Source: JABMMZ01 sp964438995
GTDB lineage: Bacteria; Bacteroidota; Bacteroidia; NS11-12g; UBA955
DNA length: 64,000 nucleotides
NCBI GenBank assembly: GCA_964438995.1
Contig: CAYTMQ010000006.1
Span: 124,001 to 188,000 of the forward strand
Reading direction: 5' to 3'
Below, one piece after another: positions 16,336-23,873 of this stretch; position 1 is the first letter of the stretch, and each line of letters begins with the position of its first letter. Made by a program: the position numbers and the translations under genes. A model generated the notes under the pieces. It did no database searches and was not told where the DNA came from. It worked only from the letters and a program-made list of their open reading frames with translations.

Positions 16336-17690
16336 GTACCACAGTTTCAGAAAAAGAACTGCTTTTAAAGTTAAAACCTCTAATAGATGGTTTGGACAGC
16401 GAGAAAATAATCGCTGAACTAGAAGACTATCGCCCTGAGGATATTGCAGATATTTTTTGGGACCTCGAAATCGAAGATGCTAAGTACCTCATAAAAGTCT
16501 TAGAAAAAGAAAAAGCAGTTGATGTCATCCGTTCATTGGATGTCGAACTGCAAGAGCGTTTGTTCAAAGGATACGAACCGAGAGAAATTGCCGAAGATGT
16601 CGTGTCTTACTTGGATTCTGACGATGCGGTTGATATTTTGAATCTTCTGCCTACTCAGAAAGCAGAAGAAGTGTTGTCATATATCGACGACCAAGAATAC
16701 GCTAAAAATCTAGCCACTATGTTGCATTATGATGATGATATTGCAGGTGGTTTGATGGCTAAAGAATTGGTTCAAGTAAAACACAATTGGACCGTTAGTC
16801 AGTGTATTGAAGAAATTAGAAAGCAGGCTGAAGAAGTTGATTCTGTTCACACCGTTTATGTGGTGGATGATAAAAATATTTTAAAAGGTGTAGTGTCTCT
16901 AAAAGACATCGTTTTGGCCAAAGCCCATACCTCAGTTATTGAAATAACAAATACTGAGTACATTTCTGTTAATGCCTATGCTACTGGAGAAGAGGTAGCA
17001 AGAATTATCAATAAGTATGGATTAATTGCAATTCCAGTTATTGATAGTATGAATAGACTGATTGGTAGAATCACTATTGATGACGTGGTTGGCTTTATAA
17101 AAGAAGAAGCTGATAAAGATTTCCAATTACAAGCTGGTCTTAGCGAAAGTGTAGAAAGTGAAGATAAAGTATTGATTTTATCTCGTGCTCGTTTGCCTTG
17201 GTTGATGGTAGGGTTGTTAGGCGGATTGGGAAGTTCTATGTTGGTTTCTAATTTTGAAGGAGATATAGAAGCTTTGCCTAAAATGGCTTTTTTCATGCCT
17301 GTTGTAGCTGCTATGGGCGGCAATGCCGGTGTTCAATCCTCTGCTATCATTGTTCAGGGACTTGCTAATAATACTTTAAAAAGTAAGAACATCTTACCAA
17401 AATTGGGTAAAGAATTTACTGTGTCTTTAATCAATGGTCTTGTTTGTTCTGCTATACTTTTAATGTTTAATCTTATTGTTGGTCATGGTTATAATTTAAG
17501 CATGGTTGTAAGTATCGCATTAATTACTGTAATCATTTTTGCATCGTTGTTAGGCACCGTCACCCCATTGATTTTAGAAAGATTTAATATTGATCCAGCT
17601 TTAGCGACAGGTCCATTTATTACTACTACCAACGATGTCATTGGGCTTGGGGTGTATTTTTCTCTCGGAAGGTTATTGCTAAATATCTAA
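16332..17690 (+). CDS. mgtE: MgtE family magnesium channel
   Basis: 452 residues, normal family length. An N-terminal helical MgtE_N domain (about 10-130, with DAVDILNLLPTQKAEEVLSYID) is followed by a tandem CBS pair (about 140-260: TVYVVDDKNILKGVVSLKDIV and IPVIDSMNRLIGRITIDDVV) and five transmembrane helices (about 290-450) with the pore segment FITTTNDVIGLGVYF. The cytoplasmic N and CBS domains bind Mg2+ and gate the channel. Overlaps rsmA by 4 bp. Confidence 0.95.
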   Translation: MSTTVSEKELLLKLKPLIDGLDSEKIIAELEDYRPEDIADIFWDLEIEDAKYLIKVLEKEKAVDVIRSLDVELQERLFKGYEPREIAEDVVSYLDSDDAVDILNLLPTQKAEEVLSYIDDQEYAKNLATMLHYDDDIAGGLMAKELVQVKHNWTVSQCIEEIRKQAEEVDSVHTVYVVDDKNILKGVVSLKDIVLAKAHTSVIEITNTEYISVNAYATGEEVARIINKYGLIAIPVIDSMNRLIGRITIDDVVGFIKEEADKDFQLQAGLSESVESEDKVLILSRARLPWLMVGLLGGLGSSMLVSNFEGDIEALPKMAFFMPVVAAMGGNAGVQSSAIIVQGLANNTLKSKNILPKLGKEFTVSLINGLVCSAILLMFNLIVGHGYNLSMVVSIALITVIIFASLLGTVTPLILERFNIDPALATGPFITTTNDVIGLGVYFSLGRLLLNI

Positions 17691-17699
17691 ACATATACT

Positions 17700-18971
17700 T
17701 TGAGGGTAGTAAGACCATATACCGTTAAAGGGCATTTGTTGTGTTTCTTGTTAAAGTGTCTATTATTCCCAATTCACATTTTCTTTGGTAGACAATGGAA
17801 AAGAGCTGTCGAATTCGAAGAAAATCCTCGCACCTATAAATTTAAAGATATATTCTATTTCGCATACAAATACTACTATAAATCTCCAGTTCTTCCTTCA
17901 GAAGACAACATAGTTGACCATTTTAATGTTTCGATATCTAAGGATAAATTTGATACTCTTGCTACGATTTCAATCGCAGGAGATTTAATGTCTTACGAAA
18001 TGATCAAACCTGAAAATACAGCTCATTTATGGGAAGAGGTTGGGCCTGATTTTTTTAGCAGTGATATTGTATTTGCCAACCTAGAGACTGCACTCGATAT
18101 TAATCGCCCAAATTCTTTTGTGCCAGAAGTGATGCTGTCTGACATGCATTTTAATACGGATGCAACCACTTTTGATGTTTTTAGTGGAAACGGCAAATTT
18201 AAAGGATACGATGTGCTTAGTGTCATCAATAACCATACTATGGACATGGGTGTTGAAGGTATAGATGCGACGCTGGATTTTTTAAAACATAAGAACATCC
18301 AATCTGTAGGAGCAAGACATCTTCAAAGTGAGCTGAATTTTGTTATTAAGGAAGTCAATGGAATCAAAATTGGTTTTGTGGCCTATACCTTTTCATTAAA
18401 CAAATTTATCCCACCAAGTGGATTGGAATGGAAGATGAATTATTTGCCTTTGAACCAATCTAATTGTGATATTTCAAGAATCGTAAACGATATCGATGAC
18501 TGTAGAACTGCAGGTGCAGAATTTATTGTCTGTTCATTGCATTTTGGAAATGCTTACCAGATATATCCTTCAAAGCGTTCAATTGAGCTGGTTGAGCAAA
18601 TCTTTAGAACGAGTGGAGCCGATGTAATAGCTGGCGGACATCCGCACAATTTGCAGCCTTGGCGATATTACGAATATACATTTGAGAAAACTGGGAAAAG
18701 AAAGAAAGGTTTTGCAATATACAGTCTAGCTGATTTTATAGCTTATGATATTTATACTTGGTGCCATTTGTGCGCCTATTTAAAAGTTAATATAGGTAGA
18801 AATCAAACTGGAGAAGTCTTATTTAGCGTTGATGTTAATCCTTTGGTAATGCGCAGAGATAAACACCATTTAAAGTTGTTATATGCGCATAAGTTAATGT
18901 CAGGAGGGTCATTGGATGCTGAGTTAAAAGACATTAAAATGCTATATGATGCTTGTGTTAAGAATAGCTAG
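17700..18971 (+). CDS. CapA/PGA_cap family metallophosphatase-like protein
   Basis: 423 residues. Motifs of the CapA/YwtB family (calcineurin-like fold): ISIAGDLMSYEM, VFANLETALD, VINNHTMDMG, VCSLHFGNAYQ, and VIAGGHPHNLQPW with metal-binding His. The best-known members are poly-gamma-glutamate capsule proteins, but many Bacteroidota homologues have no assigned role. The N-terminal ~40 residues include a hydrophobic stretch (LLCFLLKCLLFPIHIFFG), so it may be membrane-associated. The start is weak: TTG 17700 is the first possible start after the mgtE stop; a downstream TTG is also possible. Probably in the rsmA-mgtE transcript. Confidence 0.8.
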   Translation: MRVVRPYTVKGHLLCFLLKCLLFPIHIFFGRQWKRAVEFEENPRTYKFKDIFYFAYKYYYKSPVLPSEDNIVDHFNVSISKDKFDTLATISIAGDLMSYEMIKPENTAHLWEEVGPDFFSSDIVFANLETALDINRPNSFVPEVMLSDMHFNTDATTFDVFSGNGKFKGYDVLSVINNHTMDMGVEGIDATLDFLKHKNIQSVGARHLQSELNFVIKEVNGIKIGFVAYTFSLNKFIPPSGLEWKMNYLPLNQSNCDISRIVNDIDDCRTAGAEFIVCSLHFGNAYQIYPSKRSIELVEQIFRTSGADVIAGGHPHNLQPWRYYEYTFEKTGKRKKGFAIYSLADFIAYDIYTWCHLCAYLKVNIGRNQTGEVLFSVDVNPLVMRRDKHHLKLLYAHKLMSGGSLDAELKDIKMLYDACVKNS

Positions 18972-18979
18972 ATAATCCT

Positions 18980-18987
18980 TAAATTTG
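18980..18987 (+). promoter_or_regulatory. Probable -7 element (TAAATTTG)
   Basis: Exact TAnnTTTG match ending only 4 nt before ATG 18992, within the 20-bp gap after the CapA-like gene. It implies a leaderless or near-leaderless PEBP transcript. Confidence 0.4.
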
Positions 18988-18991
18988 TTGT

Positions 18992-19570
18992 ATGTCTAAT
19001 ACCCTAAAATTTCTTTCAGTTTTGATGTTGTCTTTGGCAATTAATGCTTGTAAGAATGATAAAGAATCCACTACAAATGATGTAAAAACTTCAGTTAGAT
19101 TTAAGTTATCAAGTACATCTTTTGATAGCGGCGCTGTTATTCCGAATAAGTATACTTGTTCAGTAGGTTCTCAAATATTCCCTCACATTGCATGGAATGA
19201 CAATGGAAAATCGCCAGCGAGTTATGTTTTGATTTTGGATGATCCTGATGCGGTTCCTGTTGCTGGTTATGTTTGGAATCATTGGTTGTTATATGATATC
19301 CCATCAACTGCAATGTCAATTGGTGAAGGTACAGATGCTTTGAATCCATTGCCAGCTGGAACAAAAAGAGGGAAAACAAGTTTTGGAGATACTGCTTATG
19401 GTGGACCGTGTCCTCCGTCTGGTCAACTACACCACTATTTTATTAAACTATATCAAATGGATATTAAAAGTTTGGGAATAGCTAGTGGTTCGGATGTTGC
19501 TACTGTTCGCGGTAAAATGAAAGGTCACATCATTGACAGTGCTGAGTATGTTGGCACATTTCAGCGTTGA
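18992..19570 (+). CDS. YbhB/YbcL (PEBP) family lipoprotein
   Basis: 192 residues. A lipoprotein signal with lipobox L-A-I-N-A-C (Cys at about 20) is followed by a PEBP fold: IPNKYTC, SYVLILDDPDAVP, VWNHWLLYDIP, GGPCPPSGQLHHYFIKLYQMD. Bacterial PEBPs are phosphatidylethanolamine-binding or protease-inhibitor homologues without settled roles. The lipid anchor puts it in the envelope. Its stop abuts the convergent thioredoxin stop with no spacer. Confidence 0.92.
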   Translation: MSNTLKFLSVLMLSLAINACKNDKESTTNDVKTSVRFKLSSTSFDSGAVIPNKYTCSVGSQIFPHIAWNDNGKSPASYVLILDDPDAVPVAGYVWNHWLLYDIPSTAMSIGEGTDALNPLPAGTKRGKTSFGDTAYGGPCPPSGQLHHYFIKLYQMDIKSLGIASGSDVATVRGKMKGHIIDSAEYVGTFQR

Positions 19571-19873
19571 TTACTCGAATTTCGAGATGATGTTTGCCAA
19601 TTCGTTGGCTCTTACAACACCACTTTGTCGCCATAACATTTTACCTTGTTTGAATACCATTAAAGTTGGCACGCCTTGTATTTGGTAGGCTGCAGAAATG
19701 GAAGGGTTTTGGTCAACATCGATTTTTAAAATCCTAACCCTTTCACCCATTTGTGATTTAAGGTCTTCTAAGATAGGTTTCATCATTTTACATGGGCCAC
19801 ACCACTCAGCTGAAAAATCAACTAGTACGGGTTTTTCGCTTTGAATCAATTCAGAAAATTTTTGATTAGACAT
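19571..19873 (-). CDS. Thioredoxin
   Basis: 100 residues with the WCGPC active site (24-28), the cis-Pro loop (QGVPTLMVF) and the usual thioredoxin length, without a signal peptide, so cytoplasmic. It is the last gene of the sulfide operon, 2 bp after the DUF2892 gene. A likely job is to reduce persulfides formed on the rhodanese cysteines or to regenerate other pathway thiols (inference). Confidence 0.93.
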   Translation of the reverse strand: MSNQKFSELIQSEKPVLVDFSAEWCGPCKMMKPILEDLKSQMGERVRILKIDVDQNPSISAAYQIQGVPTLMVFKQGKMLWRQSGVVRANELANIISKFE

Positions 19874-19875
19874 GG

Positions 19876-20121
19876 TTATTTGATTTCTTCAAAAGTTGTT
19901 TCATCAATATTTTTAGTCGATTTAGGTTCGATTCTGCAATTGCCATTTGAGCAACAAGCAACATTGAATAATGCTTGTAAAATCAGCATCAAACCAATCA
20001 TTAAAATGAAAATATCTGGTTGTTGGAAGTATTGAAACAAAATGGCTATACCTAAAATCAGGCGGATACCTCTGTTGAGGTTCCAGCCTGATAAAAGGAT
20101 ATCTTTAATGGTTTTAAACAT
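19876..20121 (-). CDS. DUF2892 (YgaP-like) membrane protein
   Basis: 81 residues: amphipathic start (MFKTIKDILLSGWNLNRGIRLILG), two transmembrane helices (about 18-36 and 40-58) and a C-terminal cytoplasmic tail with CCSNGNC (three cysteines). In E. coli YgaP this membrane module is fused to a rhodanese; here it directly follows a rhodanese gene, sharing one base (TAATG). The cysteine tail could take sulfane sulfur from the neighbouring rhodaneses (inference). Confidence 0.85.
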   Translation of the reverse strand: MFKTIKDILLSGWNLNRGIRLILGIAILFQYFQQPDIFILMIGLMLILQALFNVACCSNGNCRIEPKSTKNIDETTFEEIK

Positions 20122-20435
20122 TATATTTTATTTCTTAAACTTAACCAAGAACCGCCATTATGCACATTTGTATATCCCGCATTTTTAAGAATGCTCTTTC
20201 CAGATGCACTTCTCATGCCTGATGCACAGCAGGTAATAATAGCTTGGTTTTTGTCTTTTAGTTTGCTCATGCCACTGCTTAGCTGGTCAAGAGGAATGTT
20301 TACAGATCCTTTGATGTTGCCACTAGCAAATTCACTTTTGGTTCTAACATCAATGATGATTCCTCCTGATTTCATCATGTCAGCATAATTGACAGAAGGG
20401 CCTAATCCGAATAGTTTTTTTAATGCACCTAACAT
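20121..20435 (-). CDS. Single-domain rhodanese (sulfurtransferase) 1
   Basis: 104 residues with a rhodanese fold: IIIDVRTKSEFASGNIKGSVNIPLDQL and the active loop C-C-A-S-G-M-R-S (catalytic Cys about 70). It carries sulfane sulfur as a cysteine persulfide between donor and acceptor. The first ~15 residues (LGALKKLFGLG) may be an amphipathic membrane contact. It ends with an NxHNGGSW motif shared with the next rhodanese, indicating tandem duplication. Confidence 0.93.
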   Translation of the reverse strand: MLGALKKLFGLGPSVNYADMMKSGGIIIDVRTKSEFASGNIKGSVNIPLDQLSSGMSKLKDKNQAIITCCASGMRSASGKSILKNAGYTNVHNGGSWLSLRNKI

Positions 20436-20440
20436 ACGCT

Positions 20441-20728
20441 TTATGCCATTTTAGCTTTTAAATAGTTTACATCCATCCATGAACCACCATTGTAACATTC
20501 GATGCCTAATTGAGATAGGAATCTTTGAGCTTGACCACTTCTGTTGCCAGATGCACAGCATAGAATTAATGGTTGTTTTAAAGATTTGATGTCTTCTAAT
20601 CTTTCTGTGATTTCTCCCAAAGGAATGTTGATTGAACCAACTACTGCACCTCCCATAAATTCTGGTACTGTTCTAACATCAACGATTGTTCCTTCTTCGT
20701 TTTTTACAATTGTTTCTAAATCTATCAT
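20441..20728 (-). CDS. Single-domain rhodanese (sulfurtransferase) 2
   Basis: 95 residues: TIVDVRTVPEFMGGAVVGSINIPLGEI, active loop C-C-A-S-G-N-R-S (catalytic Cys about 58), and terminal YNGGSWMDV. It is paralogous to the adjacent rhodanese and 5 bp upstream of it. Two single-domain rhodaneses plus the fused ones in the operon suggest a sulfur relay. Cytoplasmic. Confidence 0.93.
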   Translation of the reverse strand: MIDLETIVKNEEGTIVDVRTVPEFMGGAVVGSINIPLGEITERLEDIKSLKQPLILCCASGNRSGQAQRFLSQLGIECYNGGSWMDVNYLKAKMA

Positions 20729-20744
20729 TTTTTATTTATTAATT

Positions 20745-21017
20745 TTAACTTTGAATTTTACCAATCATACAGCTTGCATAACTTTTAATTTGAGTCAACA
20801 ATCCGTTGTCTTCAGTTGCTTCAGGATAACCAAGTGAACTGAGTTTTTTAGTGATCACTTCTTTTGGTAATTGATCGTCGTACTCAACTTCAACTTCACC
20901 TGTGTCGTGGTTTACTTTTACGAGTTGCATGCCTTCTAACTCAGAAAGGTTTTTCTTAATTGTATTTGCACAGCCGCTGCATTTTAAGTTGGCCACAACA
21001 ATTGTTTCTTTAATCAT
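20745..21017 (-). CDS. Heavy-metal-associated (HMA) domain protein
   Basis: 90 residues from ATG 21017, chosen because the family's first strand begins right after it (ETIVVANLKCSGCANTI) and the overlap is small; ATG 21038 would add seven residues. It is a ferredoxin-like HMA fold with the metal-binding C-S-G-C motif (Cys 13 and 16), NLSELEGMQLVKVNHDTGEVEVEY, and an extra C-terminal piece with CMIGK. It would bind Cu(I) or similar ions, or a thiol-bound sulfur species. Why it sits in a sulfide operon is not settled; copper-sulfide chemistry is one explanation. Confidence 0.85.
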   Translation of the reverse strand: MIKETIVVANLKCSGCANTIKKNLSELEGMQLVKVNHDTGEVEVEYDDQLPKEVITKKLSSLGYPEATEDNGLLTQIKSYASCMIGKIQS

Positions 21018-21237
21018 TTGTTCCATTAGTTGTTTCATGATTTTTAGTTGTTTTTGTGTCTTTTGTAAAACTACTGAAAAGCAAACCTCCCATTAACATG
21101 CCATACAAAGTTGAGTTTAACGGTTTTGAAGTTATAGCACATGTGCCTGATGCACATCCTATAAATTTCCAGTACATATAACCCAATACTCCTCCTAGTA
21201 CAACCCCAATTAGGGTCGTTTTCGAAATGCTTTTCAT
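21010..21237 (-). CDS. DUF6132 family membrane protein
   Basis: 75 residues: a glycine-rich first membrane helix (LIGVVLGGVLGYMYW), the signature YWKFIGCASGTCAITSKP with a conserved C-x4-C pair, a second helix (LYGMLMGGLLFSSF), and a polar tail. Small proteins of this kind accompany sulfur-transfer genes in Bacteroidota. Function is unknown; the cysteine pair between two helices suggests thiol chemistry at the membrane. Overlaps the HMA gene slightly. Confidence 0.82.
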   Translation of the reverse strand: MKSISKTTLIGVVLGGVLGYMYWKFIGCASGTCAITSKPLNSTLYGMLMGGLLFSSFTKDTKTTKNHETTNGTND

Positions 21238-21246
21238 ATTGTTTAA

Positions 21247-22656
21247 TTAACTTTTAGAAGCGCAAACAAAATTTGTTTTTGGCAATGATGTCGCTGAAAT
21301 GGCTTTGAATCCACCAGCTACTTCTTTGAAATTGTCCCAGCCTCTTGATTTTAATATCGATGCTGCAATCATACTTCTGTATCCACCAGCACAATGTATG
21401 GTAAATGGTTTGTCTTTTGGAAACTCTGATAAATGCTCATTAATGTAATCCAAAGGAATATTGATCGCATTCTCTAAATGTTCAGCATTGTATTCCCCAA
21501 CGTTTCTAACATCTATCACAATGGTGTCATTGTTGTGAGCTTGTTCGAATTCTTGAGCAGTGATTCTATCCACTGAGTCAAATTCTTTACCTGAATCTTT
21601 CCATGTTTTGAATCCACCCTTTAAATAGCCAATAGGGAAATCATATCCAACTCTAGCAAGGCGTGTGATAACTTCTTGTTCTCTTCCTTCATCACAAATC
21701 AAAAGTATTTCTTGTTTGATGTCAGGAATTAGAGCTCCTACCCATGGTGCAAAATTGCCATCAATGCCAATATTGATTGAGTTAGGGATAAATCCTTGTC
21801 TAAATACATCAGCATCTCTGGTGTCTAACATCAGAGCTTCTGTCTCGTTTGCCGCAGCTTCAAATTCTTCGGCTGATAATGCTTTGTGACCTCTTTCCAA
21901 GATACTATCTACACCTTCTGTGCCAGCGATGTTCATCAAGACATTTTTAGGGAAATAGGCAGGTGGGGCAGTTAAGCCATCTAACAGTTCAGCTGTGAAT
22001 TCTTCTCTTGTCATATTGGCTCTTAGAGCGTAATTCACCATTTTTTGGTGACCTAAAGTGTCAGTGGTTTCTTTGCTCATGTTCTTGCCACAAGCGCTGC
22101 CAGCTCCATGATTTGGATATACGATTAGATCATCACTCAAAGGCATAATTTTATTTCTCAATGAATCAAACAACATGGATGCTAACTTCTCTTGAGTAAG
22201 GTCAACAACTAGTTTTTGAGCCAAATCTGGGCGGCCAACATCTCCAATGAACAGAGTGTCACCAGTTATTATGCCATGTTCTTTGCCGTTTTCATCAGCA
22301 AGCAAATAACAAGTACTTTCCATGGTATGTCCTGGTGTGTGAATCACTTTGATGCTGTAGTTGCCAATCTTAAATATTTGATTGTCTTCTGCTACGATTG
22401 CGTCAAAGCCAGGCTTAGCAGTTGGACCATAAACGATGCTTGCACCAGTTTTTTTAGCCAAGTCAACGTGACCAGAAACAAAATCAGCATGGAAATGCGT
22501 TTCAAAAACGTATTTTATTTTCGCATTGTCTTTAATGGCTCTGTCAATGTATGGTTGAACCTCTCTTAGAGGATCAAAAATAGCTGCTTCGCCATTGTTT
22601 TCTATATAATACGCTGCGTGAGCGATACATCCAGTATATATTTGTTCAACTTTCAT
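21247..22656 (-). CDS. Persulfide dioxygenase-rhodanese fusion (CstB-like)
   Basis: 469 residues. N-terminal metallo-beta-lactamase domain of ETHE1 type: T-H54-F-H56-A-D58, H106-TPGH110, GD133, with the NHGAGSACG loop (182-190) typical of persulfide dioxygenases. Two rhodanese domains follow: the first with C321-DEGRE and the second with C422-AGGYRS. This layout is that of CstB from Staphylococcus aureus, which converts persulfide to thiosulfate by coupling non-haem-iron dioxygenation and sulfur transfer. It is the first gene of a seven-gene leftward operon, behind an activator-type promoter with a Crp/Fnr palindrome. Confidence 0.92.
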   Translation of the reverse strand: MKVEQIYTGCIAHAAYYIENNGEAAIFDPLREVQPYIDRAIKDNAKIKYVFETHFHADFVSGHVDLAKKTGASIVYGPTAKPGFDAIVAEDNQIFKIGNYSIKVIHTPGHTMESTCYLLADENGKEHGIITGDTLFIGDVGRPDLAQKLVVDLTQEKLASMLFDSLRNKIMPLSDDLIVYPNHGAGSACGKNMSKETTDTLGHQKMVNYALRANMTREEFTAELLDGLTAPPAYFPKNVLMNIAGTEGVDSILERGHKALSAEEFEAAANETEALMLDTRDADVFRQGFIPNSINIGIDGNFAPWVGALIPDIKQEILLICDEGREQEVITRLARVGYDFPIGYLKGGFKTWKDSGKEFDSVDRITAQEFEQAHNNDTIVIDVRNVGEYNAEHLENAINIPLDYINEHLSEFPKDKPFTIHCAGGYRSMIAASILKSRGWDNFKEVAGGFKAISATSLPKTNFVCASKS

Positions 22657-22685
22657 AACTGTGAATTATTTTGAATTTTACGATA

Positions 22686-22693
22686 CAAAATTA
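22686..22693 (-). promoter_or_regulatory. -7 element of the sulfide operon promoter
   Basis: Read leftward this is TAATTTTG, an exact TAnnTTTG match, 29 nt before the start codon. No TTG is present at the expected -33 position, consistent with a promoter that needs an activator at 22716-22729. Confidence 0.6.
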
Positions 22694-22715
22694 TGACCAA
22701 ATTTAAATCTTTTAC

Positions 22716-22729
22716 GTGATAATGGTCAC
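22716..22729 (-). promoter_or_regulatory. Putative Crp/Fnr operator of the sulfide operon
   Basis: GTGATAATGGTCAC (plus-strand reading) is a 5-4-5 palindrome with one mismatch. It shares 11 of 14 bases with the core at 6243-6256, and its centre is 36.5 nt from the last G of the -7 box, exactly as there. The centre would be near -41 from the start of transcription. A TGACCAAA half-motif, also part of the 6243 site read in reverse, lies at 22694-22701. Confidence 0.6.
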
Positions 22730-22734
22730 ATACT

Positions 22735-23241
22735 TCAAAAATTTCTTAAATGCAGGTCAAAAAGTGTGGCACAAGCTTCTGCATCTGAAAGCGCATTATG
22801 GTGATTTAATGGGATGTTTAGTCGTTCACAACAGGCTTTTAAATTGGCTGGACGGAACCCTTTTTTTCTGTAAATTTTTACTGTGCATTCCCATTTTTTT
22901 GAAAGTTTAAGAGAGCGTGGACTCAAGTCGTAGTAGGCTAAGGTCGACTTTAAGACTTGTCTATCAAAGCCCTCATTGTGTGCAACTATCACTTCGTCTT
23001 CTAAACGTTTTAATATCTCTTCTGATACATCGTAAAAAGTTGGAGCATCTATGGTGTCTTGCGGATATATGCCGTGTAACTGAGAAAATCCAGGGTAATA
23101 CAAATTTTTTGGTGGTTGGATTAAAGTGTAATATCTGTCAGTGACAATATGGCCTTCCATTGTCACAATGGCTACAGCGCAAGCACTATAGCTGTTGTAA
23201 TTGGCCGTTTCAAAATCAATGGCTACAAATCGATTCATCAC
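22735..23241 (-). CDS. DEDD-type 3'-5' exonuclease
   Basis: 168 residues of the DnaQ/RNase T-like fold: Exo I VAIDFETAN (D9, E11), Exo II with VIVAHNEGFDRQVL, Exo III HHNALSDAEACATLF (DEDDh type with His). The whole protein is the exonuclease domain, so it may proofread, degrade or trim nucleic acid independently of a polymerase. Its ATG overlaps the upstream stop by 4 bp. Ends 6 bp before the sulfide-operon operator. Confidence 0.9.
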   Translation of the reverse strand: MMNRFVAIDFETANYNSYSACAVAIVTMEGHIVTDRYYTLIQPPKNLYYPGFSQLHGIYPQDTIDAPTFYDVSEEILKRLEDEVIVAHNEGFDRQVLKSTLAYYDLSPRSLKLSKKWECTVKIYRKKGFRPANLKACCERLNIPLNHHNALSDAEACATLFDLHLRNF

Positions 23242-23735
23242 TCTTTTCCAAGCATTGCCCTGAAAGATTCTTTTCCTTCAGGCTGTAATTTAAGATTGCC
23301 TATCAATAGCACTGCTCTTTCTATCCTTTTCTGTGACGATTTCACTTGAGCGACATAGTATATAATGTACCTCTGCATGCCAGGACTTAAAGCATCGAAA
23401 CGGGCTTTGCCTTCAGTGTCTTGGTTTAATAATTCTTGTAATTCCTCACAAATGTCCATGCCGTATTCACTGTTGTCTTTTTTTAGAGAGACATGAACTT
23501 CAGAGCCTGTCTGTAGTTTTAACTTGTTCATCCTAGCCTTGTTGATTGTGATGTAGGCATCCCCGTTACTCAAAGACATTAGACCACATTGAAATTCTAA
23601 ATTTCTGTTGACTTTACAGACAAGTCTGCCACATTTTAAGCCACCCAATTCCTTTACAATTTTAGCCGGAATAAATACATAATTTACCCCTAATAGATAG
23701 TCTAATTTGTCGATATGGGTGTCAAATTCAAGCAA
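23238..23735 (-). CDS. DUF1905 / YdeI (OmpD-associated) family protein
   Basis: 165 residues: an N-terminal DUF1905 beta domain (about 2-90: FIPAKIVKELGG, NGDAYITINKARMNKLKLQTGSEVHVSL) and a C-terminal YdeI helical part (ALSPGMQRYIIYYVAQVKSSQKRIERAVLLIGNL). Members are uncharacterised; some are linked to antimicrobial-peptide resistance. The start is TTG 23735: no ATG or GTG lies between it and the upstream in-frame stop, and the family begins here. Operon with the exonuclease. Confidence 0.85.
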   Translation of the reverse strand: MLEFDTHIDKLDYLLGVNYVFIPAKIVKELGGLKCGRLVCKVNRNLEFQCGLMSLSNGDAYITINKARMNKLKLQTGSEVHVSLKKDNSEYGMDICEELQELLNQDTEGKARFDALSPGMQRYIIYYVAQVKSSQKRIERAVLLIGNLKLQPEGKESFRAMLGKE

Positions 23736-23740
23736 GAGTT

Positions 23741-23748
23741 CAAATTTA
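23741..23748 (-). promoter_or_regulatory. Probable -7 element (TAAATTTG, leftward)
   Basis: Exact consensus 5 nt before the TTG start of the YdeI-like gene, suggesting a leaderless or nearly leaderless mRNA. Confidence 0.4.
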
Positions 23749-23816
23749 AGAATAAAATTAGCGCAAAATCAATGAGGATTGTAAAGTGTTAAAATTGCGT
23801 GAATTATTTTGGTAAA

Positions 23817-23849
23817 TTGCCTAGTTTTCAATTCAACGAATTATCTTTG
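23817..23849 (+). promoter_or_regulatory. Promoter of the sugar-nucleotide operon
   Basis: TTG at 23817-23819, a 22-bp spacer and TATCTTTG at 23842-23849 match the Bacteroidota -33/-7 layout. It supports a start codon downstream of 23850, excluding the longer reading from 23799. Confidence 0.6.
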
Positions 23850-23873
23850 CAACCCGTGAAATCCGACTATTCC

